From: Roseovarius aestuarii
Lineage (GTDB): Bacteria; Pseudomonadota; Alphaproteobacteria; Rhodobacterales; Rhodobacteraceae
Direction: 5' to 3'
NCBI RefSeq assembly: GCF_019966515.1
Contig: NZ_JAIMIB010000020.1
Coordinates: 16,059-80,058, forward strand
Length of the DNA: 64,000 bases
Under the pieces are notes generated by a model. That model was not told the DNA's origin and did not search any database. It saw only the letters and a program-made list of their open reading frames with translations. Position 1 is the stretch's first letter. Each line of letters starts with the position of its first letter. Position numbers and translations under genes: made by a program. Below, in pieces: positions 16,773 through 25,556 of the stretch.

Positions 16773-16936
16773 ATATACTTTCGCTGAGAAATGGTTCCAC
16801 ACTCAATCTCGCGTGCTGAAGCAGACATTCGTCGCCGTTCGGATCACCAAGTCGAACTTCTTCTGGGGAACCTTCGCGGCACACTCTTTGACTGGAAAGC
16901 GACAGTGGTGCAAGGATATAAACGGCAGGTCTAATA

Positions 16937-17353
16937 CTAGCGACCTAGCTCGAACTCATAGAAAATGCCGGGCCCTCCCCTTAACAACGCCTCTCGTGTC
17001 CAAGTCACATGATCAACAAGCACGTTATCTGCCTTACGCAGCATCAGATCTTCTCCCTGATTACCCAGGCGCAGGGTGCCTATGTCAGCTCCCCCGATCA
17101 TGTGCATCCGCCCCGGCCCCACGCGTCCCTGCAGAACCGCCTTGCGGCCGTTCTTGCTCCGCATCACCCATCCGTTCAGATTGATCTCGTCCTCCGTCCG
17201 ATTCAATAGAGAGACCCATTCCTTACCCGTCTCTGGGCTTCGAGGCCGGATCATCGCGGAGAAGATCGAGATCTCACGCTTGGCCAATTGCAGCTGTCCG
17301 CTCCGCGGGCTCTCCAACCGCGTCATCACATCGCTGGAGTTACCAATTGGCAA
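16937..17353 (-). pseudogene. lamin-tail-domain remnant (DUF2278-like C-terminus)
   Basis: Up to 138 codons from TTG 17353; the ATG ten residues in is an alternative start. The product has a lamin-tail/DUF2278-type C-terminal domain: W-V-S-L-L-N-R-T, I-N-L-N-G-W-V-M, G-R-V-G-P-G, L-R-L-G-N-Q-G-E-D-L-M-L and V-D-H-V-T-W-T-R-E-A. Upstream, a different frame reads H-F-D-L-L-T-A-P-A before a stop, so the N-terminal domain appears to have been lost by frameshift and deletion. It could still be a short expressed protein, but I favour a remnant. Confidence 0.5.
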
Positions 17354-17491
17354 AACTTCAGGCGGGCGCGGTCAGCAGGTCAAAATGCTTATCGCCGCCG
17401 AGTAAACCATGTTTCGCCTGACGCAATTCACGGCTGTGCAATCTAAAAAATCTGGCTTAGCACAAATGTGTTCCGGAAATTGGGAGAGCCT

Positions 17492-20413
17492 TTACCGCTT
17501 AACTTTTTCAGAACGTTTGGATCCCTTGCAATCTGGATACTTCACGCATCCAAGAAACTTACCCCACTTACCAGTTCGGTCGATCAGCCACCCGTCAGAA
17601 CATTCCGGGCACGCAGGAAAATTAGCACCGCAGCTGCAGATCAATATGCCTGTTTTTTCCTTGTCGCTAATCGGGAGATCTTTCCCGCAAACATTGCATG
17701 GCCGCAGGATCTCACCGCAGAGTTTTCGGTGTTCACACTGGAAATAGGGTCGCCCGTTTTTTGAGATTTGCGAAAGCATCCGGCCCCCACACTTGCCACA
17801 TCGATGCTCTGCGACGCCCGCTTCGCCAAGCTCAACAACGCCATAGTCTGGATTTGCAATCAGCTCGCGGGCAAAAACCGACGGCATTTGCCGATCCGCT
17901 AGAACGGTCACAGAGGTCCGAGCGCGCGTGAGAGCAACGTAGAACAATCTCCTTTCCTCAGCATGATCGTATTCCTCTGGCTTTGGGAGAACGAGATCCA
18001 AAAGTGGATCATCTATAATTTCTGAAGGAAATCCCATGCGGCCAGAAGCTGCTTTCAAGATGACGACGTGATCAGCTTCTAGGCCTTTCGAGCGATGAAT
18101 GGTCATAAATTTGAGAGAAAGGCTTGCGTACTTATTGCGAAGTCGCGGAAACCCGTCTGGTTCCAGGAAATTATAACGCCCGAGTAACAATACAGACGTT
18201 TGGACCCCATTCGAAGAGGCGTTTAGATTTTCCAGTACGATCTGAAGTGCCTCATCTTCCCCGCCCCAACCGTAGTGCAATACCATGATTGCTGGTGTGT
18301 CAGTCGTTCCAGCGGGGATCACCTGCTTGGCGATCTGAGATGGGTTTTGAAGAACGAAAGTTCGAGCGGGCAAAGCAATTTTGTCAACACTTCGAAATGT
18401 ACGTCCCAGATCTACGGAACTGTGCACGCCCGACTCACCGGCGAAGACGCCTCCAAACTCCTCTCCGAAGTCCCGCATTAAGTGAATATCTGATCCCGTG
18501 AAGCGGTATATAGACTGCCAATCATCTCCCACAGCGAAAATACGCGCGTCTTCATGTTGCGCCTTCAATGCCTTAAGCAACCTGGCGCGTCCCTCCGAAA
18601 TGTCCTGGAATTCATCCACGAGAAGATGGCGATAAGGGCTTGAATATCGGCCCGCTCTTACGTGTTCGGTTGCGCGGACGATCATATCTTCAAAGTCGAT
18701 GCGGTCGCCCAAGCGTTTTTGGTAAGCTTCAATCACAGGATCAAAGATCTTCAAGAACGCAGCACTTCGTGCCTTATCTTGTGACTTTTCTGCCCGGTTT
18801 AGACATTGTTCAACCGTTGCTGCTGAACTTTTAAAATGTCGCAGGAATGTGCCCAGCACCTGTGTGAATGCATCGACTTGGCCCATCTCCTCCAATTGCT
18901 CAAAGATTTGCTCAGAGGGGATCGGATTGGAAGATGCATGAGGTGCTAGTTTCTCTTCGAGACGTTCAGTCAAACGCTCCTCAACACGATCGTAGCTATA
19001 GGTCTCGATGAGGATCGTTCCGTGATCCTCATGTACCTTCCGCTTCCACTCCATACCTTCGATGTAGGTATTGCGATCGACATGCGGCGCTGTCGTAAGG
19101 ATCTCGCGTCCGCTTTGGTCACGGGATTTTCGCACACCGAAATGCTCGATGTAAACACCGCTCTCAGTCAATCGAAAATCAGGCGTATAAGCTGTCCTGA
19201 TATTTTCGGGGAGGTCGTGTTCGTAGTCAGGCTCATACTCGTAGGCGATGCCATTCAAGTACAGCCAATTGGCAATTTCCCACTCCTCAAAGCTCTTTAC
19301 CAAGTCGCCTTGAAGCGTCCGCAGCTCATGAGATTCTATGTATTGGAAATACTCATCCTTGGTTTTGAAGTCCCACTCACTTTTGTACGGCCAATAGAAT
19401 TCCGAGAACCACTTTAGTAGCAGCGCACCAAGAACTGGTTCCGTTGCAATATCTTTGAACAGGATATCTCGCAGCAGTGCCGAGAATTGTTTGTCGTCGC
19501 TCGCATGTGCGGCTAGTGCCGGCGCCCCTTTCTCTACTTGGCGAATAATACTGTTGCCTAAAGCATGGAAAGTCAGGGCATCAACTTTTGCGCCGGCTCG
19601 CTCTTCAATACGCGTAGCCATCTCAGAAGCCGCGTCCTTGCCGAAGGCCATCAATAGGATTTCTTCTGGTTCCCTGATCTGTCGCAGTATCAGATAGGCC
19701 GCTTTTGCAACGATGACACTTGTCTTCCCAGAGCCGGCTCCAGCAAGGACAAGCGTCGCGTCCTCATCGGTTGCCACCGCGAGACGCTGCTCAGGCGTCA
19801 GTGGGTTGGATTCGATTGTGTCAAAAAATTCCTGCATCTGCTCCATATCCGCATCGAGGAAAGCCTTTATGGCAGACTGACGCATGGTCTTTGATGAGGT
19901 CCGAAACTTTGACACCTGATCGACGATCTTCTGCTGAATTGGCGGCAACACATCGGCCGGAATGGTATCTGGTAGCCGATCAAACACCGCAATGGCGCGT
20001 GTCAAATAAGGTTCAAGAAGACAAGCTGACGGAAACCGCTTCGGTTGTTCAAGGCGCTTTGCAACTTCGGCAAGCGCACCCAATTCCTCCTCCAGAGCGT
20101 CCACTTGTTGCGTGAAGTGGTGCCGCCAATTCGCATTGGCCGAAGACACAAAATCGAGTGCCTGAGTTCGCTTGAACCCAGCTACCTTTAGGTCCCCACT
20201 CTGGGCAGGCAACGAAATCGCCGCGAACCAAAGTTTTTTCGTTACCTCAATTGGCCCCGACAGTTCTGCGAAAGTCAGATCTCTCGGATGTCCACCCGAT
20301 ATTGATAGCCCGGTGCTTGTGAGCCTGATGGCATTGCGCCGATAGCCGAAAAAGAAGAGCAAAGCTCCTGCAAATCTACTTCTGAGTATTTCATGGTGGC
20401 CGGATTGGGTCAC
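17492..20413 (-). CDS. UvrD/HelD-type superfamily 1 DNA helicase with C-terminal zinc fingers
   Basis: A 973-residue protein with a GTG start. Residues 1-200 resemble the N-terminal part of DNA helicase IV. Walker A is G-A-G-S-G-K-T (about 226-232), preceded by the Q-motif P-L-T-P-E-Q-R-L-A-V. Walker B is D-E-F-Q-D-I-S (about 600), and later motifs include D-W-Q-S-I-Y-R-F, T-I-H-R-S-K-G-L-E and L-F-Y-V-A-L-T-R-A-R. Between motifs Ia and II a roughly 180-residue insert carries nuclease-like text (Y-T-P-D-F-R-L...V-Y-I-E-H-F-G), as in HelD relatives with a degenerate endonuclease insert. The C-terminal 110 residues contain paired Cys motifs (C-G-K-C-G, C-N-V-C-G, C-P-E-C) and end in a topoisomerase-type zinc finger. 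It starts 36 bp after the PD-(D/E)XK gene, so the two form an operon. Confidence 0.85.
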   Translation of the reverse strand: MTQSGHHEILRSRFAGALLFFFGYRRNAIRLTSTGLSISGGHPRDLTFAELSGPIEVTKKLWFAAISLPAQSGDLKVAGFKRTQALDFVSSANANWRHHFTQQVDALEEELGALAEVAKRLEQPKRFPSACLLEPYLTRAIAVFDRLPDTIPADVLPPIQQKIVDQVSKFRTSSKTMRQSAIKAFLDADMEQMQEFFDTIESNPLTPEQRLAVATDEDATLVLAGAGSGKTSVIVAKAAYLILRQIREPEEILLMAFGKDAASEMATRIEERAGAKVDALTFHALGNSIIRQVEKGAPALAAHASDDKQFSALLRDILFKDIATEPVLGALLLKWFSEFYWPYKSEWDFKTKDEYFQYIESHELRTLQGDLVKSFEEWEIANWLYLNGIAYEYEPDYEHDLPENIRTAYTPDFRLTESGVYIEHFGVRKSRDQSGREILTTAPHVDRNTYIEGMEWKRKVHEDHGTILIETYSYDRVEERLTERLEEKLAPHASSNPIPSEQIFEQLEEMGQVDAFTQVLGTFLRHFKSSAATVEQCLNRAEKSQDKARSAAFLKIFDPVIEAYQKRLGDRIDFEDMIVRATEHVRAGRYSSPYRHLLVDEFQDISEGRARLLKALKAQHEDARIFAVGDDWQSIYRFTGSDIHLMRDFGEEFGGVFAGESGVHSSVDLGRTFRSVDKIALPARTFVLQNPSQIAKQVIPAGTTDTPAIMVLHYGWGGEDEALQIVLENLNASSNGVQTSVLLLGRYNFLEPDGFPRLRNKYASLSLKFMTIHRSKGLEADHVVILKAASGRMGFPSEIIDDPLLDLVLPKPEEYDHAEERRLFYVALTRARTSVTVLADRQMPSVFARELIANPDYGVVELGEAGVAEHRCGKCGGRMLSQISKNGRPYFQCEHRKLCGEILRPCNVCGKDLPISDKEKTGILICSCGANFPACPECSDGWLIDRTGKWGKFLGCVKYPDCKGSKRSEKVKR

Positions 20414-20449
20414 GCTATATTGCCGATTTTGATTTCAGAATTCCGAGCC

Positions 20450-21811
20450 CTAAGCTTCGAAGCCTTCAGCGTCTTCAGCTATTCCGCTGGGTGACACATC
20501 ATCCCCGCTAGAACGCTCTGATTTGATCTGCGGCGCTTTGCGGACCCAGGCCGCAAGGTTTGCCCCGGTCTCGCCGTAGAACTTGGGAACGATGCGCTCC
20601 AACTCAGAAATGAAGTTGGTTTGCTGTGTGAACTTTCCACCAAGCCTTTCAGACAGGAATATGTGAAAACCATGCGAGGCGAGATGCTCTTTGCCTTCGG
20701 AAGCTAAGTCCGGATCTTCCCGCAAGTCTGCAACCGGATATTGGGTTGGCTCACTGCCGCCAGGCCAAAGAAGCCGGACAAATAACCCTTCTGTATCCGT
20801 CGCTTTGATCTGACGGAGCAGCCAGTTTACGCGAGCCTTGGTAGACTTCTTGTCGTCGGGTGCTCTGAGCGTCATACCAACGTCCACAGAGCGTCTCATG
20901 ACATCTGCTGTTACTTCAATTGGCGCGGCCGCATCGGGAATTGTGAGCGTACAATTCAAGCTGTGATTATCACGCAGATCGCCCAGTTCATCTTTTTGGC
21001 GTTGCGCAGGGTTGCCTATGTGTTTTCGAGGCAGCTTTTCCGCCACCGTCATTCCAGTCATGCGGCTCAAGATCATCGACAGATCGCGCGTTTCCTGATG
21101 CCAAGCCTCTAGCACCGCCTGCGCCATCGGTGACTTTGCTGGAACCGCGCCACCGCTGGAAATGAGTTTGTTGAGTTCAGACCACTCCTTGGGCATGCGA
21201 TCAAAGCCTTTTACCCCAGCGCTTTCATGTGTCAGGAAGCGCCGAAGCTCATTGAGAAGCATCAATTGATCGATATCTGCGACGTCCTCTCCTGAAACGA
21301 GCAAATCTGCTGTCGTCAGGATATGCATCCAGGACCAGTGAAACACAGGGATCTTTGATCTGCTTTTTCGAACCGCTTCCACAGGGTGGCTGTCTGGAGA
21401 TGTTGCGAACTGGTTGGATATTGAAATGACGCAATCGACACCATTGTCTTTTGCGAGCACTCTGTATCGCTCGATCTGGTCGGGGTCCAACTCGCTATTC
21501 CCAACTTTAGCCTCAACCAGGGCGCGCCATTGACGACTTCCAACTTTCAATGCAATCAGCCCATCAGGCCGGTCTTTGATTTCAGCGGTCTGTTTTTGAA
21601 AGACCACTTCTGTGTAGGTTTCGATCGACGCTCGTTTGCCAACTTTTTGCCCGACCGACGCAAGCAGTTGAGCGCCAAATTCATCAATTTTGCATAGGCA
21701 TGCCAATACAATTGACGTCGTGCGCCCTTCTTTTGAAGTGGTTGATAAAACGGGGAACAGTCGCGCGGCCTCGCCTTGTTTCAAATAGTCCGGCAGTTGT
21801 TCCTTGCTCAT
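20450..21811 (-). CDS. PD-(D/E)XK nuclease-like protein
   Basis: A 453-residue protein. Residues 60-120 carry a restriction-endonuclease-fold core: Asp83 in R-P-D-G-L-I, then Glu100-Ala-Lys102 (V-E-A-K-V-G-N), with Gln112 and Tyr116 on the following helix. The remainder is helical and not recognised; the C-terminal part (L-W-P-G-G-S...F-L-S-E-R-L-G-G-K) may bind nucleic acid or a partner. Family relatives are sometimes called stress-response proteins. Upstream of and co-directional with the helicase, it makes a nuclease-helicase pair whose logic resembles known two-gene phage-defence systems such as Gabija, though Gabija's nuclease is of the OLD/TOPRIM type. Start ATG 21811. No regulator is visible. 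Confidence 0.7.
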   Translation of the reverse strand: MSKEQLPDYLKQGEAARLFPVLSTTSKEGRTTSIVLACLCKIDEFGAQLLASVGQKVGKRASIETYTEVVFQKQTAEIKDRPDGLIALKVGSRQWRALVEAKVGNSELDPDQIERYRVLAKDNGVDCVISISNQFATSPDSHPVEAVRKSRSKIPVFHWSWMHILTTADLLVSGEDVADIDQLMLLNELRRFLTHESAGVKGFDRMPKEWSELNKLISSGGAVPAKSPMAQAVLEAWHQETRDLSMILSRMTGMTVAEKLPRKHIGNPAQRQKDELGDLRDNHSLNCTLTIPDAAAPIEVTADVMRRSVDVGMTLRAPDDKKSTKARVNWLLRQIKATDTEGLFVRLLWPGGSEPTQYPVADLREDPDLASEGKEHLASHGFHIFLSERLGGKFTQQTNFISELERIVPKFYGETGANLAAWVRKAPQIKSERSSGDDVSPSGIAEDAEGFEA

Positions 21812-22081
21812 TTATCAATCCTTTGATCTTCAGGCGCGTTGCAGGTTAATGAAGCAGCATCGGAATCTATCCGTCAACCTTTAGGCGACTGAAGGAATGG
21901 TTAGCACTATCGTGAGTGTCATCGATCAGGGCGGAAAGCGGAGTTCAAGGCGAGCTCGAAAATGTTCTGAATTACCTGAGCCAGGCATTCGAAAACCAAA
22001 ACACCCAAGGCGCTGATGCGCATTATGACGCATAACTCGAGTCGACCGACTTTCCACCAAACACCCGACAAGTTGAGTGTG

Positions 22082-22342
22082 TTATTTTCCTCCTTTTCGC
22101 TTGTTTGGCTTTTGAGTCAATGCAGAACCCGCTGCGGACTTCGCTGCCTTTGAAGCAGTCTTACTCCTTAGGGTCTTGCTAGCCGCACTCGCCGCCTTTG
22201 GTTTTGTAACCTTTAAAGTGTTGGATTGTGCAAGGGCTGAGCCGGCGGCTGACTTCGCAGCCTTGCTTGCCTTGGGGTTTTTTAGCGTTTTTGATGCCGC
22301 TGTTGCTGCTTTCCTACCTGTTTTTTCGGTGTTACTAGCCAC
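22082..22342 (-). CDS. repetitive Lys/Ala-rich mini-protein
   Basis: An 86-residue basic protein with two near-identical repeats of about 30 residues: A-A-T-A-A-S-K-T-L...A-S-K-A-A-K-S-A-A-G-S-A-L-A-Q and A-A-S-A-A-S-K-T-L...A-S-K-A-A-K-S-A-A-G-S-A-L-T-Q. Similar little proteins occur widely in alphaproteobacterial genomic islands, often next to restriction or defence genes; the role is unknown, perhaps DNA binding. The ATG lies 8 bp after an AGGAAATG site. The 270 bp to its left hold no other gene. Confidence 0.7.
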   Translation of the reverse strand: MASNTEKTGRKAATAASKTLKNPKASKAAKSAAGSALAQSNTLKVTKPKAASAASKTLRSKTASKAAKSAAGSALTQKPNKRKGGK

Positions 22343-22786
22343 TTCATTTCCTCTTCATTAGGTGTTCCAATTTTCTTCAAGAGTATAATTGCTGGTTCGG
22401 TTGGCGTTGACCTCGATCAAGTATCCCACCACACAAGATTACTTTTCGCTCTAGCGACCAGAAGCAAAATTGGTATCCTCCTTTTCGCTGTATCGATGGG
22501 TGAAGTGTGGCTCAGATTATTCAATCGAACTTGGGGGCCCATACGCCTCGGCGAAGTTGGCCCGTCACGGGCGGGAGGAAACCGGTCATTCGCCGCAATG
22601 CAACGAGAAGATTTGCAAGCTATGAAAGCTGACTTTTAACACTGGAAATATTGTTCACTATGCTACTGAATTCATGCTCATTGGTACGGTTGCCCGCTTC
22701 AAAAACGAGGAGCCTACGCTGGTATCATGGATGCATAAATCTAACAGAGCGTGAACCAATTTGGCCAATGACGAAAGGCAGTCAGG
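22343..22786. other. intergenic region, nothing recognised
   Basis: About 440 bp between the mini-protein and the 3' end of the four-gene operon. I see no open frame with coding character, no RNA gene and no clear terminator. Confidence 0.3.
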
Positions 22787-23707
22787 TCAACTCGTGAACC
22801 GAAATGCAAGCCGGATGTCGACACCACTGGCTCGAGCATCATCTGTTGAAGCCGGCGCTACCTTTGTAGCAGTCGAGTGCCTCCAAACCATGACTGACGG
22901 ATGAAGAATTAGTGCCACAATCAGTGATACAGCAGCGAAGATCTTTGGCCCCAAAGGGAGAATTAGAACGTTTCGCTCATGCGTCTCGAACTCCACAATT
23001 CTTCGGATCTCGTAAAAGAGGGCCTCCGGCTTCAGAAGATCGTAGCGTTGAAGCAGTTCACCCTCTTCCAAAAAACTAAAGTCTAGGTTGTTTTTCTCGA
23101 TCTCACGCTCGAACCGTGGGTCGGTCCCGACTGGTGTCAGACAATAGATCCTATCTGGTTCAAGAAGGTCAATGGCCCCAACAGCTCGGCCATACTCATA
23201 TCCGGCTCCAATTATCAGCGCCAAAGACTCTCTAGAAAATGAGGCTTCGCCAATGAACGCAGGAAGCACAGGTCCAAAGGACCGTACTATGTCCAAGCTA
23301 TGAGACGGTTCGGTGAAATCTCTGGGGAAGTAACAAATCGTAACGGAACCGACACAACTCGACTTCTTAAAAATACACCGAAGGAGCAACGCAATCTTTT
23401 CTCGATCAAGAGAGGTGATGTCGAGCAGAATTGAAGCTTTCTCATTGTTATCAATATAATCAGCAAGGCGATTTAGGAGCTTACTGAAGTCATGGATCAG
23501 ATCAGCGCCCTTCAGGCATTCAGCGTCGAGGTTTTCAAGATACGAATGGAGATCACCAGAACGATAATCATAGACAAACGACGTGCCATTGTATCCGGAT
23601 GCAGCCATCTCCTTTAAGGCTTGAAGAGAGCGGTGCTCGTATCCTACACAACCAACGAATACATCGGGCCGCGCTTCGGAAGGGTCGATAAGTGCAATAT
23701 CAGCCAT
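22787..23707 (-). CDS. Rossmann-like protein of unknown function, operon gene 4
   Basis: A 306-residue protein. Two short signatures stand out: V-G-C-V-G-Y-E-H-R-S (about 18-27) at the end of a first beta strand, and I-L-L-D-I-T-S-L-D-R-E-K (about 93-104) after a later strand. Near the C-terminus comes L-P-L-G-P-K-I-F-A-A, a third conserved-looking loop inside a hydrophobic stretch. The D-I-T-S-L-D-R-E-K loop recalls, by position, the D-x-T-G-G-T-K loop of CARF-type ligand-binding domains, which suggests a nucleotide-binding fold; this is inference. Proteins with these signatures turn up next to ATPases in defence islands, but I know of no assigned function. The ATG overlaps the ATPase gene by 8 bp, so it is part of the same transcript. 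Confidence 0.65.
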   Translation of the reverse strand: MADIALIDPSEARPDVFVGCVGYEHRSLQALKEMAASGYNGTSFVYDYRSGDLHSYLENLDAECLKGADLIHDFSKLLNRLADYIDNNEKASILLDITSLDREKIALLLRCIFKKSSCVGSVTICYFPRDFTEPSHSLDIVRSFGPVLPAFIGEASFSRESLALIIGAGYEYGRAVGAIDLLEPDRIYCLTPVGTDPRFEREIEKNNLDFSFLEEGELLQRYDLLKPEALFYEIRRIVEFETHERNVLILPLGPKIFAAVSLIVALILHPSVMVWRHSTATKVAPASTDDARASGVDIRLAFRFTS

Positions 23708-25556
23708 CGTCTTTTTCCCAATTCAGCAGGTCGGGCTGATCCCTGTACGACAATCGCGTAGTGGGCAAACCGGAAAGCATTCTCGGTTGACCAGTGATCG
23801 TCGGCAGCTTGTAGAATGGTGCAAGGCGATGGGACACGCGGAAGCGGCAGCCTTCAAGATCGAAGATCAATTGCTTTCCCCCCGTTGACTGATCCACTAC
23901 CAACGCACCCGAATTGATCGCCAACACCAAGGCATCGCTCAATACTGGATTCAGTCTTTTGACTTCATACGAAAGTGAAGGTTCTGGTTGGAACTCTGGC
24001 CCCAGCAAGACCTCGCTCAATGCGTCGCCCAATTTATCGACCAATTGCAACGGTGACTGCACTTGATCACTCACAATGTCTCTCGAGTAAGTATGGGCCG
24101 AAACCAGAGCTCTAAAGCGATCAACATTCCGGCTGATTGCCCTGTTCTGCGCGACAGCCGAATTCTCCTTGCGTGCCAAACTTCGCAACAAATCTGTTAC
24201 GTAATATTTGATTGCACGAGGATTCCCCTCGGTCAGTGCCAAGATCTGATCATATCCATGGTAATACCCAAATCCTTTTGCCGAAGTACGACGGCTATCA
24301 ATATCTAGCCGTTTTCCGCCTTTCACTAGATAGTAACTACGGACCTCTGCAATCGGGGCCGGTTTCCGGATTAGTTGCGCTCTCTTTTTCTCTCCTGTCA
24401 CGGCTTGAAGATCGCCGGATTTGTTTATCCCGTTGCGTCTCATGTACTCGACATACGATTTGTCACCAGCCTGCGCAGCCATTGCGTGGATCGCGACATA
24501 GTCTCTTTCAAAGCCCTTGTCGGTAAAGCGCCTTGTCCCGCGATGTATCGCTGAGGATGAGTTTAGGTAACTTGCGAACTCTCCAATGTGAGTTCCTGCA
24601 AGCGCACATTCGTTTGTGATCAAGCGCTTCGCCAACGAATAGTCTGGGTTGGCAAATTTGTTTGCCAATATGACTGTGTGGAAATCTTGACCGTCTGTCG
24701 GTCCACGTTCCGACGCTGCCATCCGTTGCTCAAAAGAGTAGAAATCTATGTACGGAAAAAGAGAGAACTTGAGTACCGCTCTTTGATCAAACGAACGCAA
24801 ATTTTCATATAGCTGAATAAGAACGCGTTTGGGGGCGATCTCCATCTCATCAAAACAAACGCTCCATCTCAGTCCGCTACGCAGGCTTCCAACTATGTCA
24901 AAGAAGCCCTTAAGCATGAGCAGAAAGTCATACTTTGGATAATTCATCGCTATGTCGAGAGCCGACCTGTCTGGAAGCGACGTGATTGCTGAACGGTACT
25001 CGTTCGAGCGTTGAAGAAGTGCGAGCTTCAGGCCAACAAATGAGTTCTGAGCCCTGTGGAGCCCCCAAAACTTGGAACACTCGTTGCACACTTTCTTTTC
25101 TTCAATCTCAGTGAGGAAAACAGACCAAGGATGAAAATCTTCTCCCGAGCCGAGGTCTGCATTAACTAGCGCGTCTTCAAATGAAGAGACCAGTTGGTGC
25201 AAACAGTGATCAACAAAGAGTCCATTAAGTATATGATCTCGCTCGTGCCCTTCGCTTAATGCTCCAGAAATCGATTGAGCATTACCTCGCCATATGGACT
25301 CTGCCGGAATGTAGATGGGTACATACCCAAAATCGATGTCTCGCAAAACACCTTTGAGGTCGTCTCTCTGATGCAAATATTTGAGGCCGGAAGCCGTCAA
25401 AGCCTTCATTATAGTTGTCTTGCCCAACCCCCTCGGTCCAACCAAAACCAAATTGTGAAAGGCTGCCACTTGTTCGAAATAGTCGGGGACGACGAAAGAC
25501 TCCGCAATCTGCCTGGGAGTTGCGTTCCTTGCATTAAAGGACGAGTTAATCCTCAT
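23700..25556 (-). CDS. AAA/ORC-like P-loop ATPase, operon gene 3
   Basis: A 618-residue protein with a P-loop near the N-terminus, Walker A G-P-R-G-L-G-K-T-T (40-48) and Walker B W-S-V-C-F-D-E-M-E (about 229-237). A Cys pair, C-N-E-C (about 158-161), lies in an insert between them, unusual and possibly zinc-binding. Later text (G-N-P-R-A-I-K-Y-Y) matches the sensor-2 zone of ORC/Cdc6-like and STAND-type ATPases. Such ATPases act as switches that sense a trigger and activate partner effectors. It starts at ATG 25556, overlapping the phosphoesterase gene by 4 bp (ATGA), and its end overlaps the next gene by 8 bp. Confidence 0.75.
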   Translation of the reverse strand: MRINSSFNARNATPRQIAESFVVPDYFEQVAAFHNLVLVGPRGLGKTTIMKALTASGLKYLHQRDDLKGVLRDIDFGYVPIYIPAESIWRGNAQSISGALSEGHERDHILNGLFVDHCLHQLVSSFEDALVNADLGSGEDFHPWSVFLTEIEEKKVCNECSKFWGLHRAQNSFVGLKLALLQRSNEYRSAITSLPDRSALDIAMNYPKYDFLLMLKGFFDIVGSLRSGLRWSVCFDEMEIAPKRVLIQLYENLRSFDQRAVLKFSLFPYIDFYSFEQRMAASERGPTDGQDFHTVILANKFANPDYSLAKRLITNECALAGTHIGEFASYLNSSSAIHRGTRRFTDKGFERDYVAIHAMAAQAGDKSYVEYMRRNGINKSGDLQAVTGEKKRAQLIRKPAPIAEVRSYYLVKGGKRLDIDSRRTSAKGFGYYHGYDQILALTEGNPRAIKYYVTDLLRSLARKENSAVAQNRAISRNVDRFRALVSAHTYSRDIVSDQVQSPLQLVDKLGDALSEVLLGPEFQPEPSLSYEVKRLNPVLSDALVLAINSGALVVDQSTGGKQLIFDLEGCRFRVSHRLAPFYKLPTITGQPRMLSGLPTTRLSYRDQPDLLNWEKDDG

